A stretch of 23,967 bases of DNA from a candidate division CSSED10-310 bacterium (GCA_016929305.1 JAFGJC010000473.1:1-23967); one strand, 5' to 3'. Shown: positions 1-8,629, numbered from the stretch's first letter. Numbers and translations: made by a program. The notes: a model not told the origin generated them from the letters alone.

Positions 1-141
1 ATTTTTCCGGTCATTGACTCTATGGTGTGGCCGGACACCTCGGAAATTGCCGGTAAAACAACCTTCTGGGCTCTTATTACGGATTCAAACCAAAAACTGT
101 CGTTAAGTAACCTTTCCATGAAGCTTATAAGATGGGAGTAG
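1..141 (+). CDS. 3' end of a probable secreted protein (5' truncated by window)
   Basis: Frame 1 is open from the first base to a TAG at 139-141, giving 46 C-terminal residues. The stretch contains MVWPDTSE, then TTFWALITD, and ends in KLIRWE. This resembles the last 40 residues of the giant secreted protein ending at 19187, which reads FVWPADVG, LVFYGVLTD and WEFSWRP. Both share a V-W-P turn, an aromatic strand ending L-[IT]-[TD]-type residues, and a Trp near the terminus. I infer the lost upstream part is another exported multidomain protein with the same C-terminal module. The gene converges on the hydrolase at 147 with a 5-nt gap. The full function cannot be read from this fragment. Confidence 0.6.
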   Translation: MFPVIDSMVWPDTSEIAGKTTFWALITDSNQKLSLSNLSMKLIRWE

Positions 142-146
142 TCTTT

Positions 147-1022
147 TCATTTCTCATGATTGCATAGAATAAGAAATGATTCCCACGCCTCCCGATACTT
201 GACCGGATCAATTAAATACACATTATCATGATCAGCCGCCTCGATTTCGACATAACGTTTGGGTTCGGATGCCAGATGAAACAGTTGTCTACCCTGTTGA
301 ACGGGAATAACCCGGTCATCACTCCCGTGTATAATCATCAACGGCCGATGCAAGCGTGTGATTTTCCGTTCATTATCAAAACGTTGACGACTGAAATACT
401 TCAATCCTGGCAAGAAAGGATAATATTCCTCAGCCATTCTGGGAACAGATAGCATCGGACACTCCATAACAACACCAGCAGACTCCTGATCAAGAGCGGA
501 ATGCAATGCCACGGATGCGCCGAGAGATCTTCCGAACACGATATGCGATGAATAGGGTTGGTTTATCTCATTGTTCAGATAAGTTCTAACAGATGCCATA
601 GAGCGATAAAGGTTATCTTCACTCGGATAACCCTCACTCTTACCATATCCAGGATAATCATAGATGCAGATGCCGGCAGGCTGAGGACTCAATTGCAACA
701 GGAATTTCACCAAACCATATCGCATGGCAAGATGCCCGGCATTTCCATGCGCGAATACGATCGTCAATCCATGGTCTGCCCCAGGAAACCACCATCCGTG
801 AATTTTCCATCCTGATGAATCGTCAACCATCAACTCCTCATATTGAGTGCCAGATGGCGGATTGATCCAGTTTTCGGGAAATTTTACCGGGTAATATAAA
901 TACGAATCTTCACGACAACTGATCACCAGAATTGATCCCGTATATATCATCATGATCATCAGAATAATTCTTAATGCGGCATTTCGAATTTTTCCAAAAA
1001 TATCTGATCTTTCTTTCAGCAT
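147..1022 (-). CDS. Alpha/beta hydrolase, membrane-anchored or lipoprotein (BEM46/ABHD13/YfhR-like)
   Basis: 291 residues from the ATG at 1022. The alpha/beta-hydrolase catalytic set is visible: oxyanion motif HGNAG (92-96), YDYPGYGKSEG (121-131), nucleophile elbow GRSLG (Ser166), acid in HGSDDRVIP (Asp236) and His265 in AADHDN. This matches the serine hydrolases grouped with BEM46/ABHD13/YfhR; the substrate is unknown. The N-terminus has basic residues, a hydrophobic stretch (about 17-35) and VISC, which fits a lipobox with Cys36; otherwise it is a membrane anchor. So the enzyme probably faces the periplasm. An in-frame ATG at 1031 lies only 1 nt after a good -10 box (1038-1033), so I chose the ATG at 1022. 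Neither start has a Shine-Dalgarno. The gene is probably monocistronic. Confidence 0.85.
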   Translation of the reverse strand: MLKERSDIFGKIRNAALRIILMIMMIYTGSILVISCREDSYLYYPVKFPENWINPPSGTQYEELMVDDSSGWKIHGWWFPGADHGLTIVFAHGNAGHLAMRYGLVKFLLQLSPQPAGICIYDYPGYGKSEGYPSEDNLYRSMASVRTYLNNEINQPYSSHIVFGRSLGASVALHSALDQESAGVVMECPMLSVPRMAEEYYPFLPGLKYFSRQRFDNERKITRLHRPLMIIHGSDDRVIPVQQGRQLFHLASEPKRYVEIEAADHDNVYLIDPVKYREAWESFLILCNHEK

Positions 1023-1031
1023 AAAATTCAT

Positions 1032-1204
1032 TATAATATTAATGGGGGTGGGGATATCAAGAGAATAACTCGGGCTGTCAAAAACCGTTTATATTGCGGT
1101 GAATGATTAAACTATTGCTGGAGGCTTCTATTTATTCTGGAATTAGGTTATAAAGAATGGTAGACAAAAACAGCCTTGGTTTTTCGGTGAAGTGAACGAT
1201 TATT
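1032..1204. other. Divergent intergenic region between hydrolase and first PilT gene
   Basis: This 173-nt region separates two divergent genes. The hydrolase promoter lies at its left end. For the rightward PilT gene I see only a TATAAA at 1149-1154 with a poor -35, and a TTGCTG at 1115-1120 with a poor -10, so its promoter is not assigned. No RNA gene or repeat was recognised. Confidence 0.4.
1033..1060 (-). promoter_or_regulatory. Promoter of the alpha/beta hydrolase, probably leaderless
   Basis: On the minus strand, TTGATA (1060-1055) and TATTAT (1038-1033) are separated by 16 nt; each matches the sigma70-type consensus at 5 of 6. The -10 box ends 10 nt before the ATG at 1022, so transcription would start at or within a few bases of the start codon. 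An alternative -35, TTGACA at 1081-1076, has no good -10 at normal spacing. Confidence 0.45.
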
Positions 1205-2329
1205 ATGGCTACTATCGATAGTTTTCTGGCAAAAGCCGTTAAAGCGGGAGCGTCAAACATACACATCGCGACCGGATCACCGCCTCTTGTACGTATTCAT
1301 GGCGATTTGCTGCCAATCAGCAAAGATATTCTATCCGAGGAGTTTACCAAAAATCTTATCTTTGAAATGTTGAACCAGGATCAACGTAAAGTATTGTCAA
1401 CGACACGGCTCGAACTCGATTTTTCTTACAAGTCGTCCACAGGGCTTCGATTCCGGGTAAATATATTTCGTCAAAGAAAAGGGCTTGACGCAAATTTTCA
1501 TGTGATTCCATCCCGGGTACCTTCCTTGAATGAACTTGGCTTGCCGCGTCTTGTCCAGAAACTCGCCAAATTCAATCAAGGTTTAATACTGGTTACCGGT
1601 TCCGCTGGTTGTGGGAAATCATCCACCTTGGCAGGCATCATAGATTACATCAACCGAACGGAAGAAAAACATATCATCACAGTAGAAGATCCTATCGAAT
1701 TTATTCATAAAAACAATAAATGTATGGTGAATCAACGCGAAGTTGGAGCTCATACGAAATCCTTTGCCATTGCGCTGCGTCAAGCGCTTCGGGCTGATCC
1801 CGATATCATCCTTGTCGGTGAAATGCGGGATCTCGAAACGATCTCGATGGCAATTACGGCGGCGGAAACCGGCCATCTGGTACTCGGCACTCTGCATACT
1901 CTGTCTGCATCCAAGACGATCGATCGTATTATTGATGCGTTTCCCGGACATCAAAAAAATCAGATCAGAGCTATGGTTTCCGAATCACTGCGAGGTGTAA
2001 TCTGTCAGCAGCTTCTAAAAAAACCGTCCGGAAAAGGCCGCATATTGGCTTGTGAAATACTCCTGGGAACACCACCGATCGCTAATTTGATCCGTGAAGG
2101 AAAAACATTTCAGATACCGAGCGTAATTCAGATGAACCGGCAGTTGGGAATGCAAACCATGGATGATTCCTTGCTGGACCTTTTAAAGGAGTCTGGTATT
2201 TCATTTGAGGAAGCAATGCTTCACGCACACGACAGACGCCAATTTGAAGAGACATGCCGATCATTGCATTTGTTACCATCCAACTCAGCACCTTCTAAGG
2301 ACTCAACTCAGCCGATCAAAGGAGTCTGA
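1205..2329 (+). CDS. pilT: PilT-family type IV pilus retraction ATPase (first of two)
   Basis: 374 residues. PilT/PilU proteins are hexameric cytoplasmic ATPases that drive type IV pilus retraction. The order is typical: an N-terminal PAS-like domain (1-100, with DSFLAKAVKAGASNIH near the start), then the RecA-like core. Walker A is GSAGCGKS (132-139, Lys138), a divergent form of the usual GPTGSGKS. The Asp box reads VEDPIEF. Walker B is VGEMRDLE with Glu206. The His box has His224 and His231, matching Glu204, His222 and His229 of Pseudomonas aeruginosa PilT with a constant offset of two. NLIREGKT and GMQTMDDSL follow. It is about 30 residues longer than typical PilT because of a polar C-terminal tail. 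The SD is weak (GTGAA region). Its stop is 1 nt before the second pilT ATG. It could be a PilU-type accessory ATPase. Confidence 0.93.
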   Translation: MATIDSFLAKAVKAGASNIHIATGSPPLVRIHGDLLPISKDILSEEFTKNLIFEMLNQDQRKVLSTTRLELDFSYKSSTGLRFRVNIFRQRKGLDANFHVIPSRVPSLNELGLPRLVQKLAKFNQGLILVTGSAGCGKSSTLAGIIDYINRTEEKHIITVEDPIEFIHKNNKCMVNQREVGAHTKSFAIALRQALRADPDIILVGEMRDLETISMAITAAETGHLVLGTLHTLSASKTIDRIIDAFPGHQKNQIRAMVSESLRGVICQQLLKKPSGKGRILACEILLGTPPIANLIREGKTFQIPSVIQMNRQLGMQTMDDSLLDLLKESGISFEEAMLHAHDRRQFEETCRSLHLLPSNSAPSKDSTQPIKGV

Positions 2330-2330
2330 A

Positions 2331-3395
2331 ATGCCCATTATTGACAAATTTCTTAAAGAAGTTGTTATGCGCAAGGGGTCGGACTTGCATTTCGTCAGCG
2401 GCTCAACTCCCATGATCCGCTTGAACGGCAGATTATTGGCGTTGAATGATAAAGTAATTGCTCCTGAAGAAGGACGAACGATACTTAATGAGATTTTGAC
2501 AAAAAACAACCGTGAATATTTCGAGGAGAATCTGGATATCGATCTGGCGTATCACCTTCACAATGTTTCCCGATTCCGTGTCACGATGTTCAATCAATCC
2601 AATGGTGTCGGCGCTGTGTTCCGTGTCATTCCCGATCATCCTTCCACACTGGAAGAGTTGGGTCTGCCGGATTCCATCAACCGTTTCGCGCATCTGGATC
2701 GTGGATTGGTTTTGGTCACCGGCGCTACGGGCTCGGGAAAAAGCACTTCGCTTGCTTCCATAATCGATATTATTAACCGAAAAGGGAAAAAACACATTAT
2801 TACGATAGAGGATCCCATCGAATTTGTTCATCATAACAAGGGATGCCTTATTACCCAGCGTGAAGTCGGAATGCACACGGAAACATTTCACAATGCATTG
2901 CGGGCGGCATTGCGTGAGGATCCGGATATCATCATGGTCGGTGAAATGCGGGATCTGCCGACAACCCATCTGACGCTTTCTGCAGCGGAAACCGGTATCC
3001 TTGTATTTGCAACAGTTCATACCAACTCGGCGGTTAAAACCATCGATCGTGTTGTCGACGTTTTTCCAGTTGAAGAGCAGGAACACGTGCGTGTCATGCT
3101 TTCTGTTTCGCTCCGAGGCGTCATCTCCCAACAATTGTTGCCAAACGAACAGAATACAGGGCGCGTTCCCGCTGTGGAAATCATGTTTTGTAATTCCGCT
3201 ATTTCAAATGTTATCCGTGAAGGTAAAACCCATCAGTTGACGAGTCTGATTCAGGGAGCCAGAAAATATGGCATGCAGACCATGGATCAATCACTTATCG
3301 AACTTTATCAGAATAATCTTATCTCCTATGATACCGCTCTTTCCCGTATTTCTGATAGAGGTAGTTTTCTGAGATCTGTCGGCAAAAAAACATGA
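2331..3395 (+). CDS. pilT: PilT-family type IV pilus retraction ATPase (second of two)
   Basis: 354 residues from ATG 2331. I chose this start because AAAGGAG (2318-2324) sits 6 nt upstream and MPIIDKFLKE aligns with the start of its neighbour; an in-frame start at 2205 would run deep into the preceding gene. It is a PilT-type ATPase with canonical Walker A GATGSGKS (131-138, Lys137), Asp box IEDPIEF, Walker B VGEMRDLP (Glu205), His box FATVHTNSA, then the AIRNLIRE-like NVIREGKT and GMQTMDQSL. It is clearly a paralogue of the upstream gene, with a 1-nt gap between them, so they are co-transcribed. Its canonical P-loop suggests it is the main motor. No pilB or pilC is in the window, so pilus assembly genes lie elsewhere. 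Confidence 0.94.
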   Translation: MPIIDKFLKEVVMRKGSDLHFVSGSTPMIRLNGRLLALNDKVIAPEEGRTILNEILTKNNREYFEENLDIDLAYHLHNVSRFRVTMFNQSNGVGAVFRVIPDHPSTLEELGLPDSINRFAHLDRGLVLVTGATGSGKSTSLASIIDIINRKGKKHIITIEDPIEFVHHNKGCLITQREVGMHTETFHNALRAALREDPDIIMVGEMRDLPTTHLTLSAAETGILVFATVHTNSAVKTIDRVVDVFPVEEQEHVRVMLSVSLRGVISQQLLPNEQNTGRVPAVEIMFCNSAISNVIREGKTHQLTSLIQGARKYGMQTMDQSLIELYQNNLISYDTALSRISDRGSFLRSVGKKT

Positions 3396-3414
3396 GCCCT
3401 TTCGGACTCTTTTT
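3394..3414 (+). terminator. Intrinsic terminator after the pilT pair
   Basis: GAGCCC (3394-3399) and GGACTC (3404-3409) form a 6-bp stem with one C-A mismatch and a TTTC loop, followed by TTTTT (3410-3414). It begins within the stop codon of the second pilT. An A-rich run on the left side could also help termination on the other strand. Confidence 0.55.
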
Positions 3415-3464
3415 AACGTATTCAATAAAAAGTTTTTCACGCTCATATGACAGGAGATTCCTGT

Positions 3465-5144
3465 ATGAACAAACATGAAACCCTTGATTATCGAAAAGCG
3501 GGTGTGGATATCGATAAAGGCGATCGATTTGTTGACATCATAAAAACATTGGTCAAACAAGCTGGCTTGCCGGAATGTGGAGATACGATTGGCGGTTTTG
3601 CCGGTCTGTACAGATTAAACTCAAAATGCACGGGCGTGCCGTATCTTGTTGCCTGCACCGATGGTGTCGGCACAAAATTGAAAATCGCTTTCGAAATGAA
3701 CCGTCACGATACAATCGGAATCGATCTGGTAGCGATGAGTATTAATGATCTGCTTGTGACTGGAGCTGAGCCGCTTTTTTTTCTGGATTATCTGGCCACA
3801 TCGAAACTCGATCCCGATATTCATTCTGAAGTTATCAAGGGCATTATTGAAGGCTGTCGGCAGAGTCATTGTGCGCTGCTGGGTGGCGAAACCGCGGAGA
3901 TGCCGGGAATATATGCTTCAGGCGAATATGATCTTGCTGGTTTTGCTGTAGGTCTTGTCTCGAGCAATAACCTGCTGGGATCTTCCCGAGTAAATATTGG
4001 CGACAGGCTTCTGGGCATCCCCTCCAGCGGCTTGCACTCCAACGGCTATTCTCTTGTCAGAAAAGTATTTGAAAATCGAAAAAAATTCCCGTTGGATAAA
4101 CCTATCCTCACCATGAATATACCACTCGGTAACATTCTGCTTGAACCAACACGCATTTATTTCAAAGAAATTCAACAGTTACTGAGTTTACCCGGCTTAA
4201 AAGCTTTGGCTCATATTACCGGAGGCGGTATTACGGAAAACCTGCCGAGAATAATTCCAGATTCCTGTGGAACGGAAATTGTCAAAAATGGATGGCCAGT
4301 CCACCCTATCTTTTCTGCTATTCAGAATGAAGGCAATATTTCCTCCTCGGAAATGTTCCGGACTTTTAACATGGGAATAGGTCTCATTGCTATTATAGAT
4401 CCTCTAATGTTCGATAATTTGAAATCCCGTTTGGAAACATCAGGTTCAGAATGTTATGACATTGGAGTGGTCACAAAAAATCCAGGTATATCTTATTCTG
4501 TTTCAAAAAGGAGCTTTCCTGTCGCCAAAACAAAACACGGGAAAAAATATCGTATTGCCATCTTTGGATCCGGCAGAGGATCAAACATGTCTTCAATATG
4601 CAATGCGATTGATGCCGGAAAATTGGATGCTCAAATCGGATGTGTCATTTCAAACAATTCACGAGCATTCATTCTGGAAAGAGCCAAAGCCAGACAAATC
4701 CCGTCATATCACATATCATCATTCACTCACCCGGATACCCTGGATCAGAGAATCCTTGAAATACTGTCAACTCATAGTATCGATTTGATCTGCCTGGCGG
4801 GGTATATGAAAAAAATACCGTCTCGTATAATCCAAGCCTATCCAAAACGAATTCTGAATATTCATCCAGCTCTATTACCAGCATTCGGGGGTGCTGGCAT
4901 GTATGGTCAGCGAGTTCATCAAGCCGTCATTGAAAGTGGAGCCAAGTTTTCGGGAGCATCCGTACATATCGTTGATGAACAGTATGATCAAGGAGAGATC
5001 ATCGCGCAGGATATCCTTCCAGTTGCTGCTGATGATTCTCCCGATTCACTTGCCGAAAAAATTTTGCGTATTGAACATGACTTATACTGGAGAGCTATCG
5101 CAAATCATTTGAAACTTCTGGAAAAGGAATCAAATCCAACCTGA
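3465..5144 (+). CDS. purM-purN fusion: Fused PurM-PurN: AIR synthetase plus GAR formyltransferase
   Basis: 559 residues carrying two enzymes of de novo purine synthesis. Residues 1-345 are PurM (FGAM to AIR, using ATP): YRKAGVDIDKG near the start, DGVGTKLK (66-73), SINDLLVTGAEP and GGETAEMPG (140-148). After a short linker, residues 362-559 are PurN (formyl-THF-dependent formylation of GAR): IFGSGRGSN (366-374), NIHPALLP with Asn465 and His467, and Asp508 in QYDQGEII. These match Asn106, His108 and Asp144 of E. coli PurN. Both catalytic sets look intact. I chose ATG 3465 because AGGAG (3452-3456) is 8 nt upstream; an in-frame ATG at 3447 precedes that SD. In E. coli these are adjacent separate genes; in animals both are part of trifunctional GART. 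The next gene starts 9 nt downstream. Confidence 0.93.
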   Translation: MNKHETLDYRKAGVDIDKGDRFVDIIKTLVKQAGLPECGDTIGGFAGLYRLNSKCTGVPYLVACTDGVGTKLKIAFEMNRHDTIGIDLVAMSINDLLVTGAEPLFFLDYLATSKLDPDIHSEVIKGIIEGCRQSHCALLGGETAEMPGIYASGEYDLAGFAVGLVSSNNLLGSSRVNIGDRLLGIPSSGLHSNGYSLVRKVFENRKKFPLDKPILTMNIPLGNILLEPTRIYFKEIQQLLSLPGLKALAHITGGGITENLPRIIPDSCGTEIVKNGWPVHPIFSAIQNEGNISSSEMFRTFNMGIGLIAIIDPLMFDNLKSRLETSGSECYDIGVVTKNPGISYSVSKRSFPVAKTKHGKKYRIAIFGSGRGSNMSSICNAIDAGKLDAQIGCVISNNSRAFILERAKARQIPSYHISSFTHPDTLDQRILEILSTHSIDLICLAGYMKKIPSRIIQAYPKRILNIHPALLPAFGGAGMYGQRVHQAVIESGAKFSGASVHIVDEQYDQGEIIAQDILPVAADDSPDSLAEKILRIEHDLYWRAIANHLKLLEKESNPT

Positions 5145-5153
5145 TATTCTTTT

Positions 5154-6767
5154 ATGAAACGTTTAAAAAATCCGTATCTGATTGGAATATTCGTTGCCGG
5201 AGCTGCATTTCTGATCAGAATATACCGGTTGCAAAGTATGCACAATTATATCGATGACCTCAGCGCCAGGCAGGCCATTATTGTTCTTGACATGATCAAT
5301 GGCATATGGCATTTCCCGTTTTCTCCGTATCTGTTTGAATTTGACGAGCCGGGACTGGCGTTTCTAACCTTGCCATTCGTATACCTGTTTGGAAAATCAT
5401 GGTCAGTGTTTCAGTATTTTTCTGTCGTTTCCGGTGTGTTGGCTACATTTGCATTATTTTTGCTGACGGCTCGCCTTGTCAGTACCTATGCTGGAACGGC
5501 TGCGGCACTTGTTTATGGACTACTCCCGTGTATGCTCTTCTGGAACCGTTTTTATTTCATGTCTGGTATTGACTGGCTGACGATCATTTGGCTGGGCGTT
5601 TTGTTGTTACTGTTTAAAAAAAATGGCATTTCGTCAATATCGGCTGCCCTGGCAGGATTTCTGGTTGGTCTGGGAATGTATTTAACAAGCCTGATACACT
5701 TGATTACACCTGCAGCAGCATACCTTATACTTTTCAAAAGCAACTCTGACGATAACCACAGATGGAAAAAAAGAATCGCAAATCTATTCATCTTCAGCAG
5801 CTGTATTATTATCACCTCTTCTCTCATACTCATTGATTTGATTCGACAGCCCAACTACCTTTTGTGGCGGAAAACGCATTTTATCTCCTGGAATACCGGA
5901 TTTTTTAACACAATTCTCGTCTGGCTAAAAAATATTACCGAAATCATTTATGAAATGTTCCTGCATACTAAGAATTTCATCAACATTCCTCCCGGAAAAA
6001 CGTTAATTGTGTGGCCACTGGCTTTGCTCTTTCTGTGGGGCATCATATCGAGTTTCAAGTATCGAAGATTTCGATCACCGGGTCTGAGCAGTCTGATTGT
6101 GGTTATCACATGGCTTCTACTGATAGCCACTCTGAAATCGGAACCATTTCGCGGTATCTATTTCAGTCTGCCGATTCCATTTCTTGCCATTCTTTCAGGT
6201 ATCGGGTTGCATTCCCTGCTGAACATACTGTTTAAAAAAACACAGCGTCTCTGGTGGATTTCTACACTTATTTTATGCACCGTATGGTCCGGGTTCTGTT
6301 TATGGTCCTTTCTCTACGGCCCATTCAAACACCCGGGAAGAGAAGATGTCCTCACGCGATTACAGCTTGATTTGAAAAAATTACCGGATATTCCATGTCT
6401 TGTGTCAACGAAAATCTCCGATGTCAGGTATTATCATTTTCCTTTTTGGTTTGTGATGAGATCTTACATGAGCAGTGTAACGGTTTTCACCTGGAACGAG
6501 ACGGGTTTTTACATTTCAGAAGATGTTCCGAAAACAAAATTTGCATTTGAATCGGCACCTGACCAAAAAACAGCATTTATTGTAACGCGGAACGAGCTGG
6601 AAGCACTTCGAACGATGATGTTGCCATACAAATCTATCGGGATAAAAAAATTAGCACATTCGCATTTATTCTTGATGACATATCCGGTAACTCCTACCGA
6701 ACCGGCCAGATTGAATTGGAGAACATCTGCGGTACCTCAATTCCTGCCGAGTAGTGATACACCTTGA
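5154..6767 (+). CDS. GT-C-type membrane glycosyltransferase (GT39/ArnT-like)
   Basis: 537 residues with about ten hydrophobic segments: one at the N-terminus (8-24), a dense series from about 67 to 230, more from about 283 to 392, then a soluble C-terminal part of about 140 residues. The first extracytoplasmic loop carries acidic residues in IDD (33-35) and FDEPG (63-67), which fits GT-C enzymes that use lipid-linked sugar donors (PMT/ArnT type, COG1807). Acceptor and sugar are unknown. The ATG is 9 nt after the purMN stop, without a clear SD, so it is probably read from the same transcript. There is no obvious link to purine synthesis, so the pairing may be only positional. Family assignment rests on topology and loop motifs. 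Confidence 0.7.
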   Translation: MKRLKNPYLIGIFVAGAAFLIRIYRLQSMHNYIDDLSARQAIIVLDMINGIWHFPFSPYLFEFDEPGLAFLTLPFVYLFGKSWSVFQYFSVVSGVLATFALFLLTARLVSTYAGTAAALVYGLLPCMLFWNRFYFMSGIDWLTIIWLGVLLLLFKKNGISSISAALAGFLVGLGMYLTSLIHLITPAAAYLILFKSNSDDNHRWKKRIANLFIFSSCIIITSSLILIDLIRQPNYLLWRKTHFISWNTGFFNTILVWLKNITEIIYEMFLHTKNFINIPPGKTLIVWPLALLFLWGIISSFKYRRFRSPGLSSLIVVITWLLLIATLKSEPFRGIYFSLPIPFLAILSGIGLHSLLNILFKKTQRLWWISTLILCTVWSGFCLWSFLYGPFKHPGREDVLTRLQLDLKKLPDIPCLVSTKISDVRYYHFPFWFVMRSYMSSVTVFTWNETGFYISEDVPKTKFAFESAPDQKTAFIVTRNELEALRTMMLPYKSIGIKKLAHSHLFLMTYPVTPTEPARLNWRTSAVPQFLPSSDTP

Positions 6768-6792
6768 AACCACCGTTAAACAGCCGTAGAAT
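6764..6792 (+). promoter_or_regulatory. argS promoter
   Basis: TTGAAA (6764-6769) and TAGAAT (6787-6792) are exactly 17 nt apart, each 5 of 6 to consensus. The -35 overlaps the stop codon of the upstream glycosyltransferase. A start near 6799 would give a leader of about 39 nt ending in the argS SD. Confidence 0.6.
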
Positions 6793-6837
6793 GCCGTTTC
6801 TAAACCGTGTCTATTGTTCGATTTGGGAGGTTTTGAC

Positions 6838-8571
6838 GTGAATATTGTCGAGTTGGAAAACTGTTTGATTGAACTGGTTGGTGATGTGATACTGAATCGC
6901 TATGACTGTTCGTGCAGAGAATTTACCCTGACAACACCTCCTCCCAACATTGATGCGGACTATGCCATAGCCTGTTTTAACGCAGCCAAAATATTGAAAA
7001 AATCCCCTCAGATGATTGCTCAGGAGATAATCTCTCATTTTAAACCAGTGGAATGGTTGGCCGATGTGAGTGCTCAGGGTCCTTACGTAAATTTCCGTCT
7101 GGAACCTGCGTTCTTATGCCAGACAGTTATCCATCAAGCCTTAGCAAGTGCAGATGAATTTGGGAAAACCTCCCTAACAAATCCTCGCACGGTTCTGATT
7201 GAATACTCTTCTCCCAATACCAATAAACCGCTTCATCTGGGCCATATACGAAATAATGTCCTGGGAATGGCTATCGTAAACCTTCTAACCTCCCAGGGTC
7301 ATCACGTAATCCCAGCCTCCATTATGAACGACAGAGGAATCCATATCTGTAAAGCAATGGTTGCCTATACTCATTTTTTTCTGGGGAAAACACCCAAAAC
7401 AGAAAACATGAAAGGCGATCATTTTGTCGGACAGTGTTATGTCGCTTTTGAACTCGCCGCGAAAAGTAATTCTGAATTACTTGAGGAATCCCGGCAATTA
7501 CTCAGAGAATGGGAAGCGGGAAACACGGAGGTTCATCAGTTGTGGGAACAACTCAATAGTTGGGTCTATGAGGGATTCAATGAAACTTATACCCGGTTGG
7601 GATCACTATTTGACCTTGTTCAATATGAGAGCGAGACTTATAAACTCGGGCGAAAAATTGTAGAAAACGGCCTTTCGTCCAATGTTTTTTATAAACAAGA
7701 TGACGGATCCATTTGGGTTGATTTGACCGATACCGGTTTAGATCACAAAGCATTATTGCGTGCTGACGGAACATCATTATATGTCACTCAGGATCTGGGT
7801 GTTGCGGTCGAACGATTCCGCAAGTATCACCTCGATCAAGTCATCTACGTCGTCGCCTCGGAACAGAATTACCATTTCAATGTGTTATTCGAGTTATTCA
7901 GACGCTTGGGATATGACTGGTGGAATCGCTGTTATCATTTGAATTACGGTATGGTTTATCTTCCGGAAGGAAAAATGAAATCCCGGGAAGGCAAAGTCGT
8001 CGATGCTGACACACTAATGGATCAAATGAAACTTCTCGCTTTGGAAGTCATGGAAGATTCACGTATAGCCGTTGATTATAACGATAAAGATTCCATTGCT
8101 GAAGCGATTGGAACCGGTGCTATTAAATATTATATACTCAAAGTGAATCCATCAAAGGATATACACTTCGATCCCAAAGAATCTCTTTCATTTGAAGGCG
8201 CGACGGGAGCTTATATTCAGTATACCTATGCACGTATTCAGTCTGTCTACAGAAAAAGTCACTGGTCCGAATCCCTGCTGAATTTTGATGCCTCTGCGTT
8301 GTCAACCTTAGAAGAATTGAATCTTGTTCGGACACTTTTACGGTATCCCGGCGTGCTGAAATCCGCAGCAGAGGAATTGAATCCGGCTAAAGTGTGCATG
8401 TATCTTTGGGAGCTGGCGAAAGCATTTAATGGTTTTTATCATAAACATCGTATCATCGATGCTGAATCAGATAGCCTTCGCAAAGCCAGGCTGGCACTTG
8501 CAGTAGCTACAGGTTACGGTATTCGATCGGGATTAACAGTTCTGGGAATCAAACCTTTAGATCGTATGTGA
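6838..8571 (+). CDS. argS: Arginyl-tRNA synthetase
   Basis: 577 residues, class I synthetase that charges tRNA-Arg with arginine in the cytoplasm. Order: N-terminal Arg-tRNA-synthetase additional domain (about 1-105), the catalytic Rossmann domain with PNTNKPLHLGH (HIGH motif, HLGH at 133-136), the KMSKS-equivalent KMKSR (379-383) in EGKMKSREGKVVDAD, and a DALR anticodon-binding domain (about 450-577) starting near GAYIQYTYARIQS and ending in LTVLGIKPLDRM. Length is normal for ArgRS. I chose the GTG start at 6838 because GGGAGG (6825-6830) is 7 nt upstream; an in-frame TTG at 6814 would precede this SD. The gene appears monocistronic, with its own promoter upstream and a terminator downstream. 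Confidence 0.96.
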   Translation: MNIVELENCLIELVGDVILNRYDCSCREFTLTTPPPNIDADYAIACFNAAKILKKSPQMIAQEIISHFKPVEWLADVSAQGPYVNFRLEPAFLCQTVIHQALASADEFGKTSLTNPRTVLIEYSSPNTNKPLHLGHIRNNVLGMAIVNLLTSQGHHVIPASIMNDRGIHICKAMVAYTHFFLGKTPKTENMKGDHFVGQCYVAFELAAKSNSELLEESRQLLREWEAGNTEVHQLWEQLNSWVYEGFNETYTRLGSLFDLVQYESETYKLGRKIVENGLSSNVFYKQDDGSIWVDLTDTGLDHKALLRADGTSLYVTQDLGVAVERFRKYHLDQVIYVVASEQNYHFNVLFELFRRLGYDWWNRCYHLNYGMVYLPEGKMKSREGKVVDADTLMDQMKLLALEVMEDSRIAVDYNDKDSIAEAIGTGAIKYYILKVNPSKDIHFDPKESLSFEGATGAYIQYTYARIQSVYRKSHWSESLLNFDASALSTLEELNLVRTLLRYPGVLKSAAEELNPAKVCMYLWELAKAFNGFYHKHRIIDAESDSLRKARLALAVATGYGIRSGLTVLGIKPLDRM

Positions 8572-8582
8572 CATCTACACAT

Positions 8583-8629
8583 ACTCCAGGAATCAACGTC
8601 GCGTTCAATCTTCTTTCTGGAGTGTTTTT
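8583..8629 (+). terminator. Probable argS terminator, overlapping the end of the opposing gene
   Basis: ACTCCAG (8583-8589) and CTGGAGT (8617-8623) are perfectly complementary and are followed by GTTTTTA. The 27-nt interior contains a small inner stem, AACG/CGTT (8594-8604). The right arm lies inside the last codons of the minus-strand GT9 gene. The long interior makes it weaker than a compact hairpin. Confidence 0.45.

Noticed and set aside
1023..1031. ATG at 1031 as hydrolase start
   Set aside because: It is 1 nt from the predicted -10 box, so it would probably not be in the transcript. It remains possible if another promoter is used; it adds only three residues.
2205..2330. Longer N-terminus for the second PilT, starting inside the first
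   Set aside because: It has no family similarity, while ATG 2331 has AAAGGAG 6 nt upstream and aligns with PilT starts.
2433..3134. 233-codon open frame on the minus strand inside the second pilT
   Set aside because: It lies entirely antisense to a clear PilT gene, has no recognisable motif and a Cys/Arg/Asn-rich composition typical of a reverse-frame shadow.
3447..3464. Earlier ATG for PurM-PurN
   Set aside because: The only good SD (AGGAG, 3452-3456) lies between it and ATG 3465.
6814..6837. TTG start for ArgRS
   Set aside because: GGGAGG at 6825-6830 is ideally placed for the GTG at 6838 and would lie inside the longer frame.
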